Assembly (NCBI RefSeq): GCF_000514815.1
Contig: NZ_KI911472.1
Coordinates: forward strand, 267,212 to 331,211
Source of the DNA: Salinispora fenicalii
GTDB lineage: Bacteria; Actinomycetota; Actinomycetes; Mycobacteriales; Micromonosporaceae
Length of the DNA: 64,000 bases
Direction: 5' to 3'
Below are positions 7,555 to 15,422 of the stretch, piece after piece. The position numbers were made by a program, and so were the translations under genes. Every line of letters begins with the position of its first letter. The first letter of the stretch is position 1. Below the pieces are notes generated by a model, which saw only the letters and a list, made by a program, of their open reading frames with translations, had not been told where the DNA came from and did not search any database.

Positions 7555-8514
7555 GTGACCACCGATACGGTGCATGAAACGGAGCATCAGGTCCTTGTGG
7601 ACGCACCCGCCGAGCGGGTGTATGCGTTGATCGAGGAGGTCGGCCGGTGGCCGGAGGTGTTCCCACCGACAGTCCACGCCGAGTGTCTCGAACGTGACGG
7701 CGAGGCCGAGCTGATCCGGATCTGGGCGACCGCCAACGGTGCCGCCAAGACGTGGACCTCGCGGCGGCGGCACGACCGGGAGCGGTGGACTGTCTCTTTC
7801 CGGCAGGAGCGCTCGCAGTATCCGGTCGGCGGGATGGGCGGGGCGTGGGTGATCGAGCCGATCTCCGTCTCCGCCTGCCGGGTGCGGCTGCTGCATGACT
7901 TCTTCCCGGCCAGCGATGACCCCGCCGATTTGACCTGGATCCAGCAAGCGGTGGATCGCAACAGCACGTCGGAGCTGGCGGCGCTCAAGACGGCCGCCGA
8001 GCTCACCGCCGCGGACCAGCTCTTCTCCTTCGACGACACCGTGCCGGTCGCCGGCGACGCCGCGGAGGTCTACGACTTTCTCAACGACGCCCGGCGTTGG
8101 CCACTACGGCTTCCGCATGTTGCTCGGGTGGTGCTGGCGGAGGAGACGCCGGGGCTTCAGGTGCTGGAGATGGATACCCGAACCAAGGACGGGCCGGTGC
8201 ACACGACGCGCTCCGTCCGGGTCTGTGAGCCGCACCGCGGCATCGTCTACAAGCAGATTGTCCCGCCCGCCTTGCTGATGCTGCACCTCGGTCGCTGGTT
8301 GATCGAGGAGCAGGGCCCGGGGCGGGTGCTGGTCACCTCCCGGCACACCGTCCGAATCAATACCGCGCGGATCGCCGAGGTCCTCGGGCCGGAAGCCGAT
8401 CTACCAGCCGCGCGGGAGTTCGTCCGGAATGCCCTCAGCGCCAACAGCCTGACGACCCTACGGGCCGCGAAGGCGTACGCCGAGGGCGCTGGTGGCGGAC
8501 GTGTAGCGCCGTGA
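7555..8514 (+). CDS. Aromatase/cyclase with two START-like domains
   Basis: 319-residue di-domain aromatase/cyclase (ActVII/JadD-like) that closes and aromatises the first ring after C9 reduction. Two SRPBCC/START halves are visible: residues about 8-145 (HQVLVDAPAERVYALIEEV, WPEVFPPTVHAE) and about 158-310 (DTVPVAGDAAEVYDFLNDA, WPLRLPHVARV). Di-domain enzymes act on C9-reduced chains, consistent with the ketoreductase in this cluster. The GTG start at 7555 has GGGGAGG upstream. Its stop overlaps the next start (GTGA, 8511-8514), so translation is coupled to the following monooxygenase. Confidence 0.93.
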   Translation: MTTDTVHETEHQVLVDAPAERVYALIEEVGRWPEVFPPTVHAECLERDGEAELIRIWATANGAAKTWTSRRRHDRERWTVSFRQERSQYPVGGMGGAWVIEPISVSACRVRLLHDFFPASDDPADLTWIQQAVDRNSTSELAALKTAAELTAADQLFSFDDTVPVAGDAAEVYDFLNDARRWPLRLPHVARVVLAEETPGLQVLEMDTRTKDGPVHTTRSVRVCEPHRGIVYKQIVPPALLMLHLGRWLIEEQGPGRVLVTSRHTVRINTARIAEVLGPEADLPAAREFVRNALSANSLTTLRAAKAYAEGAGGGRVAP

Positions 8515-9950
8515 CGGTCACCCCGGTCGTCATCGTCGGTGCCGGCCCGGTCGGGCTCCTGCTCGCCGGTGAGCTGGGTCGGGCCCGGGTGCCAGTCGTC
8601 GTCGTGGAGCGGCTGGCCGACGCGATGACCGAGTCGCGAGCGGGCCAGCTCTCCACGCTTACCGCCGAGTTGCTGCACGAGCGGGGCCTCGACGCGCTGC
8701 TCGCCGAGGCTGGGCACGAGTCGCGGGGCCACTTCGCGGGCCTGGGTTTCGACCTGTCGGGGCTGGACAGCGCGTACCGGGGCAACTGGAAGGTGCCCCA
8801 GTACCGGACCGAGGCCGCGCTCGCTGAGAACGCCCGGCGCTGGGGCGCGACGGTGCTGCGGGGACATGAACTGACCGGGCTCACCGCCGGGTCGGACCAC
8901 GTGGTCTGCCAGCTCGAAGGGCCCGCGGGTCGGCAGCGCCTCGACGCTGGCTTCGTGGTCGGCTGCGATGGGGCTGACAGCGCCGTACGTCGGCTGTGGG
9001 GCTTCCCGGTGTCGGCTACGGCGGCGACCAAGGAGCTACTGCGGGCGGACGTGACCGGGCTTCGGATTCGGGACCGTAGGTTCGAGCGGCGGCCCGGCGG
9101 ACTTGCGGTGGCGGCGACCCGAGCCGGTGTTACCCGGGTGATGGTGCACGTGGCCGGCCAGCCGGTGACCGCCCGGGTGGGGCGGCCGGAGTTCGGTGAC
9201 GTCGTCCGGGCCTGGGCGGCGGTGACTGGCGAGGACCTCTCCGGTGGGACTCCAGTCTGGCTGGATGCCTTCGACAACTCCCGGGGTCAGGCCGGTGCGT
9301 ATCGACGGGGTCGAGTGCTGCTGGCCGGGGACGCGGCTCACTGGCACCTTCCGATCGGTGGCCAGGCGCTCAATGTCGGACTCCAGGACGCGGTGAACCT
9401 GGGCTGGAAGCTGGCGGCGACGGTGCACGGCCGGGCCGCACCCGGACTCCTGGACAGCTATCACGAGGAGCGGCACCCGGTCGCGGCGCGGGTGTTGGAT
9501 CACGTTACCGCGCAGGAGACGTTGCTGCTGGGCGGAGCTGAGGTCGAGCCGCTGCGGGCGATCATGGCGGAGCTTATCGGCCTGCGGTCGGTCCATGATC
9601 ATCTAGCCGGGACCGCCGCCAACCTGATTGACCGGTGCGGCCCACCCGGCCCGTCGCCGATCGGGCGGCGGGCTACGACGTTACGGCTGCGAACCGACTC
9701 GGGGCCGCTTCCGTTGGCTGACATCGAGCCCGTCATTGTCCGGCTCAGACCCGGTGCGCACCGTCCGCTCCACCGCACGGTGCGGACGGTTCACGCGCGT
9801 TGTGACGGTGGTCCTCCCCTGGAGGCCACCGCCCTCCTACTGCGCCCAGACGGCTATATCGCCTGGGCCGGGGACGACGAGGAGGGCCTGGAACAGGCAA
9901 TCGAGAAGCTGCTGTGGGTGGAAGGTAGGAAGGAAAATGCCAGACTTTGA
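8511..9950 (+). CDS. Class A flavin monooxygenase
   Basis: 479-residue FAD hydroxylase, second of three in a row. Seen: VVIVGAGPVGLLLAGEL, FVVGCDGADSAVRR, and LLAGDAAHWHLPIGGQALNVGLQDAV. The N-terminal part differs from its neighbours in using GQLSTLTAE where they have GFTARAAE/GFSARTIE. It begins with GTG at 8511 inside the aromatase stop and ends 14 bases inside the next gene, so three proteins are translationally linked. Likely one of the hydroxylations leading to the dihydroxy quinone ring or the ring contraction substrate. Its role relative to its paralogues is undetermined. Confidence 0.92.
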   Translation: MTVTPVVIVGAGPVGLLLAGELGRARVPVVVVERLADAMTESRAGQLSTLTAELLHERGLDALLAEAGHESRGHFAGLGFDLSGLDSAYRGNWKVPQYRTEAALAENARRWGATVLRGHELTGLTAGSDHVVCQLEGPAGRQRLDAGFVVGCDGADSAVRRLWGFPVSATAATKELLRADVTGLRIRDRRFERRPGGLAVAATRAGVTRVMVHVAGQPVTARVGRPEFGDVVRAWAAVTGEDLSGGTPVWLDAFDNSRGQAGAYRRGRVLLAGDAAHWHLPIGGQALNVGLQDAVNLGWKLAATVHGRAAPGLLDSYHEERHPVAARVLDHVTAQETLLLGGAEVEPLRAIMAELIGLRSVHDHLAGTAANLIDRCGPPGPSPIGRRATTLRLRTDSGPLPLADIEPVIVRLRPGAHRPLHRTVRTVHARCDGGPPLEATALLLRPDGYIAWAGDDEEGLEQAIEKLLWVEGRKENARL

Positions 9951-11415
9951 CGCAGATGTCATCATCGTCGGGGCCGGTCCCACTGGACTCATGCTCGCCG
10001 GCGAACTGCGCCTCGCCGGTGTCAAGGCCCTCGTCCTGGACCGGCTCACCGAGCCGACGAAGCAGTCCCGCGCGCTCGGCTTCTCGGCCCGGACGATCGA
10101 GGAGTTTGACCAGCGTGGGTTGCTGCCCCGCTTCGGCGAGCTACAGACCATCCCCTTCGGTCACTTCGGTGGGCTGCCGTTGAACTTTCAGGTGGTGCCC
10201 GGGGGCTCGTACGGGGCCCGGGGCAAGCCGCAGTCGCTCACCGAGGGGATCCTGACCGGCTGGGCCACCGAACAGGGCGCTGAGCTCCGCCGCGGCTACG
10301 AGGTGACCGGGCTGCGGGAGATTGACGGGGGCGTTGAGCTGGACGCCGACACCCCGACGGGCCCCAAGCGTCTGCGGGCCCAGTACGTGGCTGGCTGCGA
10401 TGGTGGCCGCAGCACCGTACGGAAGTTGGTCGGGGTGGACTTCCCCGGCACCGACGCCACCATCGAGATGTGGTTCGCCGACGTGGCGGGCTGTGCGCTA
10501 CGCCCCCGATTTTCCGGGGAGCGGGTACCCGGCGGAATGGTCATGGTGCTTCCGCTGGGCCCGGAGGTCAACCGGGTGGTGGTCTACGAACGCGGCATGA
10601 CCCGGCAAGACGAGGGGGCGCCGAGCTTCGAGACGATCGCCGCCGCCTGGAATCGGTTGACCGGCGAGGACATCAGCGGTGGGAAGCCGCTCTGGACCAG
10701 TTGGACCACCGACGCCAGCCGCCAGGCGGCGGAGTATCGGCGTGGCCGGGTGTTCCTGCTCGGCGACGCGGCGCACATCCACCTGCCGGTCGGCGCGCAG
10801 GGGATGAGCGCGGGCATCGGCGACGCCGTCAACCTCGGCTGGAAGCTCGGTGCGGCGATCAATGGTCACGCTCCGGACGAACTACTGGACACCTATCACA
10901 CCGAGCGGCACCCGGTCGCCGCCCGGATCCTGACCAATACCCTCGCGCAGCGCATTCTGTATCTGGGCGGCGACGAACTGGACCCGATGCGGGCGGTGAT
11001 GACCGAGCTACTCGCCTATCCGGAGGCCCAGCAGCTGCTGGTCGGCATGGTCACCGGGCTGGACATCCGCTACGACGTCGGTGCGGACGGCCAAACGCTA
11101 CTCGGCCGGCGGCTGCCCGACACCGAGCTCACCGGTGACTTCGGCTCGGCCGGCACGGCCCAGGCCTTCAGCTTCCTGCACAGCGGCCGAGGCGTCCTAC
11201 TCGACCTGGTCGGCGATGCCGAGCTGCGCGCCGTAGCCGCGCCATGGAAGGACCGGGTCGACGTGGTAACTGCGACCTCGCGGCCGGCCGGTGCGTTGGC
11301 GGAGGTCAACGCCGTGCTGGTGCGGCCGGACGGCTACGTCGCGTGGGCCCGTTCCGGCACTGCGGACAGCACCGGCCTGTCGGCGGCCCTCATCCGGTGG
11401 TTTGGCCGGCCCTGA
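9937..11415 (+). CDS. Class A flavin monooxygenase
   Basis: 492-residue FAD hydroxylase closest in layout to the one at 6016. Seen: VIIVGAGPTGLMLAGELRLAG, YVAGCDGGRSTVRKL, VFLLGDAAHIHLPVGAQGMS, then GIGDAVNLGW where the others have a Gln before DAVNLGW. The ATG at 9937 is chosen: AGGAAGGAAA is directly upstream. The frame stays open back to 9628 but those codons lie in the previous gene and carry no family similarity. The overlap of 14 bases suggests coupled translation. Candidate for the JadH/AlpG-type hydroxylase-dehydratase or the AlpK-type C5 hydroxylase step. Confidence 0.92.
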   Translation: MPDFDADVIIVGAGPTGLMLAGELRLAGVKALVLDRLTEPTKQSRALGFSARTIEEFDQRGLLPRFGELQTIPFGHFGGLPLNFQVVPGGSYGARGKPQSLTEGILTGWATEQGAELRRGYEVTGLREIDGGVELDADTPTGPKRLRAQYVAGCDGGRSTVRKLVGVDFPGTDATIEMWFADVAGCALRPRFSGERVPGGMVMVLPLGPEVNRVVVYERGMTRQDEGAPSFETIAAAWNRLTGEDISGGKPLWTSWTTDASRQAAEYRRGRVFLLGDAAHIHLPVGAQGMSAGIGDAVNLGWKLGAAINGHAPDELLDTYHTERHPVAARILTNTLAQRILYLGGDELDPMRAVMTELLAYPEAQQLLVGMVTGLDIRYDVGADGQTLLGRRLPDTELTGDFGSAGTAQAFSFLHSGRGVLLDLVGDAELRAVAAPWKDRVDVVTATSRPAGALAEVNAVLVRPDGYVAWARSGTADSTGLSAALIRWFGRP

Positions 11416-11488
11416 CCGGCGAGCCCAGCCCGGGTAATTCCGCGCGGCGTAACCCCGCCGCGTGCCCCTTAGAGGAGCGAGGAGACAC

Positions 11489-12232
11489 ATGCCCTTCATC
11501 GACCCCGAAAACGGTTACCTGACGGTCATCAACTTGTTCAAGACCGATACCCCCGAGCGAGTGGATCGACTCGTCGGCGAGATGCGGGCGATCGTCGACA
11601 CCGCGGACTACCCCGGTTGGATTTCCAGTACGGTGCATCGGGGCCTGACCGAGCCGGGGACCGCCAACTTCATCCAGTGGCGTGGCAAACAGGATCTGGA
11701 GTCGCGGTACGCCGGCGACGAGTTCAAGCACCGTACGGTTCCGGTGTTCCACGAGATCGCCACCTACATTCGGTTGCTGCAGACCGAGGTGGAGGTGAGC
11801 CAGCGCCACCCTGCGCTCGGCGCGGTCACGGAGATTTCACCGGCCCGGGATGACTACACGGTGATTGAAATCCTCGGCGTGGCCCCCGCCGATCAGGACG
11901 AGCTGATCGGCACCCTGGGTGCGGCCCATCAGTGGCTGGTGGACGTACCGGGCTATCGCTCGCAGAGCTTGCTCCGCGGCATTCGGGCGCGGGGCGTCGA
12001 GGGTGGCGGCAGTGGTCTGACCACGGTCGGTGAGGAACGGGACTTCGTGGTGGTCTACTCCCAGTGGGACGGCCCGGAGGCCTTCGACGCGTTTCGTACC
12101 CGTCCCGCCGCCGACCAGCCCGCGGCCCGTCGCAGGTCGCTGGAGAAGCGGAACTCCCTTTCGAGCACCACCGTCTGGAACACCTATCGGGTGGTCCACA
12201 CCCGGTCCAGCGCCCAACCCGCGTCGGCCTGA
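11489..12232 (+). CDS. Double-ABM ring-opening oxygenase (AlpJ/JadG/GilOII-like)
   Basis: 247-residue protein built of two ABM (dimeric alpha-beta barrel) halves, about residues 10-110 and 120-235. Seen: YLTVINLFKTDTPERVDRLV, a WISSTVHRGL strand, FIQWRGKQDLESRYAGDEF, and in the second half YTVIEILGVAPADQDELI. This order fits the AlpJ, JadG and GilOII enzymes, which use reduced flavin and oxygen to break the ring-B C-C bond; in kinamycin this leads to ring contraction to the benzofluorene. AGAGGAGCGAGGAG precedes the ATG. It is the last gene of the plus-strand oxygenase operon and is followed by a strong hairpin. The flavin reductase it would need is not visible nearby. Confidence 0.82.
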   Translation: MPFIDPENGYLTVINLFKTDTPERVDRLVGEMRAIVDTADYPGWISSTVHRGLTEPGTANFIQWRGKQDLESRYAGDEFKHRTVPVFHEIATYIRLLQTEVEVSQRHPALGAVTEISPARDDYTVIEILGVAPADQDELIGTLGAAHQWLVDVPGYRSQSLLRGIRARGVEGGGSGLTTVGEERDFVVVYSQWDGPEAFDAFRTRPAADQPAARRRSLEKRNSLSSTTVWNTYRVVHTRSSAQPASA

Positions 12233-12243
12233 TCTTCCCCGGC

Positions 12244-12286
12244 ATTCGGTCGCGGCCCGTGCCTGTGCTACGGGCCGCGACCGAAT
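12244..12286. terminator. Bidirectional hairpin between convergent operons
   Basis: Perfect 17-bp arms (ATTCGGTCGCGGCCCGT at 12244-12260 and its complement at 12270-12286) around a 9-base loop, placed between the oxygenase operon (ends 12232) and the minus-strand nitrogen operon (ends 12298). No T-run follows, as is common in high-GC actinobacteria. Confidence 0.85.
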
Positions 12287-12297
12287 ACTGCACCGCG

Positions 12298-14181
12298 CTA
12301 CTGGCCGGTGATATTCGCCCAGTGCCACTGGCTGTCGAACGCGGCCACCTCGAGGTCGGTGCCGGCGGCGACGAGCGCGGCGGCCTGGGTCGTGGCGGTG
12401 GCGATGAAGTCCGACGCCCGATGCGCGGCGAGTAGGTCCTGCTCGTCGAAGGGGTGTCCCGCACAGCGCAGCAGCCGCAAGTCGACGAAGCCGGTGAAGG
12501 TGCGATCCAGCACCGCCACCGGCTGTGGGCTGCGGATGCTGAACCGTACTTGGGCGGCGACGTGACCGTGGTGGTGTTGGTCGGAGTGGTAGGCGAGATC
12601 CGGGATGGTGGGTGGGGCGAAGTAGTCGCGGTCCACCACCGCCGGTACGGGCGGCAGACTACCGGCGAGGAAATGCCACGAGTTGTACTGCATGCGTGCG
12701 GACATCGACCAGGCGGCGTCGGCCAGGCGCGCGGCGGATCCGCCGAAGTGTCGCCCGGCCGCTGGCGCCGGCACCACACAGCAGAAGAAGTGCGGGATGT
12801 CCCAGGAGACGATCGTGTCCCACCGCTCGTCCCGCAGCGCCGCGATCAACCTTGTCAATGACCGCATGCCCCGGCTCATCGCGAAGTCAGCCTCGAAGAC
12901 CGTGGTCGCCGCGGCGACGGTTTCGTACACCAGGGACTCCAGCCCGGTCCTGAAGTCGCCCTGCGGCTCGGCCAGCCAGTCCGGGGAGGCTGCCACCGCA
13001 GCACCCAGCTCGCGTAGGGTGCCGCCGGTGATGGGGAGCCGGTCGCGCAGGTGGGCGCTGAGCGCCGCCTCCGCGCGCTGCGCCCGGCCCGTGGCGGGCC
13101 CGGCGACTCGCTCGATCTTGTGCATCAGAGGCCCGTGGATGTCCCGGTAGAGCTGAACCTTGGTGCTGATCTCCCGACGGCGTCGAGCGATCGCCACCGC
13201 GAGCGCGTCCAGCGCCGTCACCGTGGTTGAGGTAGCGGGCGGCACCGGAGCACCGCCGGGGATCTCGTTGTACGCCACCCGGGTCCGCTCGAGGAGGTGG
13301 GCCACGTGGTCGAGGGTCAGCTGGGTACCGTTCGCCTCCTCGATCCGGGCGTACCCCGCCGACCGGACCAGCAGCGTGAGCGACACCACCAGCAGCACGT
13401 CGTCGTCTGACCACAGGTCGAGTGGGACGGTGACCAGCGCGCTCAGTGCGCAGTCCGGGTGTCCCGGCCACAGCGTCTTGCCGGTCAGGGTGTTTCGGTC
13501 GCGGAAGTTGGTGTATTGCCGGTCCCCGCAGTAGAACACCACCGGAGCGGTACGGTGAACCGCCTCGGTCAGCTCCGCCAGCAGCTTCTCCCGGCCGTCC
13601 GACCGGGCCTCGGCGAGCCAGCGGCGACAGTCGGCGACCGAGTCGTGTAGCCGGGTGGTGGCAGCGGTGAGCTCGGCCTGGTAGGCGGCCAGGTCCCGGG
13701 TCGACCACGGCACCCGCAGCACCCCACCGACCAGGTCGTCCGTACTGGTCAGTGGCCCCTGGGAGGGAACCCGTACGGCAATCCGGCCGCTTCTGGTCAG
13801 CCCCACCTCGCCGAGGAAGGCCGTCCCGGCGCGATCCGGGTGCCGGGCAGCCGAATCGTCGTCGCGCCACGATCGTCCGAAGAGCACCCGGATCGCGCAC
13901 TCCGCCGTGGTGGGCAGCGCCCGTAGCTGGATCTCGGCCGGAACGTGTCCGTCGAGGGTCAGTAGCGTCTCCACCGCCACCGCCGGGTTGGCGGCGGCTA
14001 CGGCCTGCTGCCAGACGCGGTTCAGCAGGCCGGGAAAGCCGGCATCGCTGCCGACCGGATGGTCGGGTGTGGCGGTAGCGCCGGCCTTCTGGCCGAGCCG
14101 ACTCGGCCGTCGGCTCTGCCGCGCCTTCGCCAGCGCGGCTCTGCGGGACAACCCGCTATCCGGCTCGACTGGCAGTGTCAT
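12298..14181 (-). CDS. Large protein of unknown function in the hydrazine gene set
   Basis: 627 residues; I do not recognise a family. What can be seen: a Lys/Arg-rich N-terminal 35 residues, predominantly helical Ala/Leu-rich sequence, no signal peptide or clear membrane segment. About residues 190-240 have VVFYCGDRQYTNF and LWPGHPDCALSALV. Toward the C-terminus are DIPHFFCCVVP, MQYNSWHFLAGS, a histidine cluster HSDQHHHGHV and FDSQWHW, which could form a metal or heme site. The ATG at 14181 has GGAGG six bases upstream; an ATG two codons earlier abuts that site. It overlaps the ferredoxin gene by 26 bases, so the two are translated together. Its place beside ferredoxin, DUF3050, ligase and amidase genes suggests a role in making or delivering the N-N unit. 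Function unknown. Confidence 0.85.
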   Translation of the reverse strand: MTLPVEPDSGLSRRAALAKARQSRRPSRLGQKAGATATPDHPVGSDAGFPGLLNRVWQQAVAAANPAVAVETLLTLDGHVPAEIQLRALPTTAECAIRVLFGRSWRDDDSAARHPDRAGTAFLGEVGLTRSGRIAVRVPSQGPLTSTDDLVGGVLRVPWSTRDLAAYQAELTAATTRLHDSVADCRRWLAEARSDGREKLLAELTEAVHRTAPVVFYCGDRQYTNFRDRNTLTGKTLWPGHPDCALSALVTVPLDLWSDDDVLLVVSLTLLVRSAGYARIEEANGTQLTLDHVAHLLERTRVAYNEIPGGAPVPPATSTTVTALDALAVAIARRRREISTKVQLYRDIHGPLMHKIERVAGPATGRAQRAEAALSAHLRDRLPITGGTLRELGAAVAASPDWLAEPQGDFRTGLESLVYETVAAATTVFEADFAMSRGMRSLTRLIAALRDERWDTIVSWDIPHFFCCVVPAPAAGRHFGGSAARLADAAWSMSARMQYNSWHFLAGSLPPVPAVVDRDYFAPPTIPDLAYHSDQHHHGHVAAQVRFSIRSPQPVAVLDRTFTGFVDLRLLRCAGHPFDEQDLLAAHRASDFIATATTQAAALVAAGTDLEVAAFDSQWHWANITGQ

Positions 14182-14512
14182 GCCCATCCTCCGTGGTCAG
14201 GCCGATGTGATCCCAGAGCTTGTCGTCGGTAGGGGTCCACTGCGGATCCAGGTAGATGCAGTCGACCGGGCAGACCAGCACACATACCGGGCAGCCGGAG
14301 CACAACTCGGGAATGATCACGACGTCGAGTCCCCGGTCGAAGATCGCCCCGAACTCGGGCGGGCAGTTGCGCAGGCAGGTGTCGCACGTGATGCATTCGG
14401 ATTTTTCGATCCGGCGCGGTGGCTTCTTCCACGCCTCGTTGCGGGTGCGCTGCGTAATCCGCGCGTCCCGCGCGGCGCCTGCCTGGGCAGCGGCCTCTCG
14501 TGTCCACGGCAT
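14156..14512 (-). CDS. 2[4Fe-4S] ferredoxin
   Basis: 118-residue ferredoxin. Two cluster-binding motifs are complete: C40-x2-C43-x2-C46-x3-C50-P and C71-x2-C74-x2-C77-x3-C81-P. A basic, Ala-rich N-terminal extension of about 35 residues precedes the domain. It would carry low-potential electrons to an oxygenase or reductase in the cytoplasm. Sandwiched between the DUF3050 gene and the 627-residue protein, with which it overlaps by 26 bases, it is probably the dedicated electron donor of one of them. The ATG at 14512 is preferred over the GTG at 14521 because AGGAGG overlaps the latter. No ferredoxin reductase gene is seen in the cluster. Confidence 0.92.
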   Translation of the reverse strand: MPWTREAAAQAGAARDARITQRTRNEAWKKPPRRIEKSECITCDTCLRNCPPEFGAIFDRGLDVVIIPELCSGCPVCVLVCPVDCIYLDPQWTPTDDKLWDHIGLTTEDGHDTASRAG

Positions 14513-14578
14513 CCTGCTCACCTCCTGCTGGGGTGCTCCGGGCCGACCGGCGGCGGCCCGGAGCGGAGTTCCCCTCGG

Positions 14579-15373
14579 TCAACGGGCGGACCGCTTCAGC
14601 TGCGCGGAGATGCCGTCCCACAGCTGGGTCCGCGCGGCCAAAGCGGTGTTTACGGTGTCCTTGCACTGCTCCCACCGGTCTTTGTCGTCCCCGCACAGGT
14701 CGGCGAGCATCTGCATCGCCATCGGCGTGTGCTCCTCGCTGTCGACCTGAATGTGCCGCCGGAGGTAGTCAACGAAGGTGGAGAGCACGCCGACCCCGGC
14801 GTTGAGCGCGGCGACCTGGTCGAACATCTCCGGGATCAGGTCCTCCCGGCCGAACGCGAACGCCGCGGCCTGGCAGTGCACCGGGGCATGCTCGATGAAC
14901 CGCCAGGTGGTGCCGATGAACTCGGCCGCCGGGCCGGGGACGCCGGCCTTGGTGATCGCTGCGGGGACCGGCACGCCGGCGCGCAGCAGGCTGATGAAGG
15001 AGTCGATGCTGCTGGTGTCGGCGCCGGCCTGGCGCATGCCGTCCACGTACAGCTCGAAGTGGCTGATGAAGCCGTCGCCCAGCTCGTCGCTCTCCTCAAC
15101 CAGGGTGATGTCGTTGATCAGCCGGCTGCTGCTGCGCTGCCCGGACGGCACCCAGGGCACCTCGACGCAGGTGAGCTGCCGCTGCAACGACTTGAGTAGG
15201 GACATGAAGTCCCAGACCGCGTAGACGTGGTGCTCCATGAAGGTGGCCACCGCGTCAACGCTGTCTAGCTGCCCGTATACCGAGTGGCCGAGCACCTTCT
15301 GCCGGGCCGGCTCGATGGTGTCCTTGAGCATGTCGATGGCCGGAGTTGATTCGCCCCAGTCGTACCGTGACAT
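14579..15373 (-). CDS. DUF3050 protein, heme-oxygenase-like diiron fold
   Basis: 264-residue helical protein recognised as DUF3050 from ATFMEHHVYAVWDFMSLLK (44-61) and the HIQVDSEEHTP region (207-217). DUF3050 belongs to the heme-oxygenase-like diiron oxidase (HDO) superfamily, whose members SznF, UndA and BesC bind two irons by scattered Glu/His/Asp. Candidate ligands: E47, H48, D55 in helix 1; E151/E161/H162 in the middle; H207, D211, H215 in a late helix, close to the HxxxDxxH pattern of this superfamily. AGGAAAAG precedes the ATG. It sits between ferredoxin and the glutamine synthetase-like gene. SznF makes an N-N bond by N-oxidation, so an N-oxidising role here is attractive but unproven. 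Confidence 0.8.
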   Translation of the reverse strand: MSRYDWGESTPAIDMLKDTIEPARQKVLGHSVYGQLDSVDAVATFMEHHVYAVWDFMSLLKSLQRQLTCVEVPWVPSGQRSSSRLINDITLVEESDELGDGFISHFELYVDGMRQAGADTSSIDSFISLLRAGVPVPAAITKAGVPGPAAEFIGTTWRFIEHAPVHCQAAAFAFGREDLIPEMFDQVAALNAGVGVLSTFVDYLRRHIQVDSEEHTPMAMQMLADLCGDDKDRWEQCKDTVNTALAARTQLWDGISAQLKRSAR

Positions 15374-15422
15374 CGCTTTTCCTCTCGTCTCGCCCTGCGG
15401 TCCGGCCCACCGGGCCGGGTGG

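Noticed and set aside
6355..7947. 530-codon open frame on the minus strand
   Set aside because: Antisense shadow of a flavin monooxygenase and aromatase with normal third-position GC bias on the plus strand; low-complexity His/Pro/Arg sequence.
9628..9936. N-terminal extension of the third monooxygenase
   Set aside because: Lies inside the previous gene; the FAD loop begins right after the ATG at 9937, which has a ribosome site.
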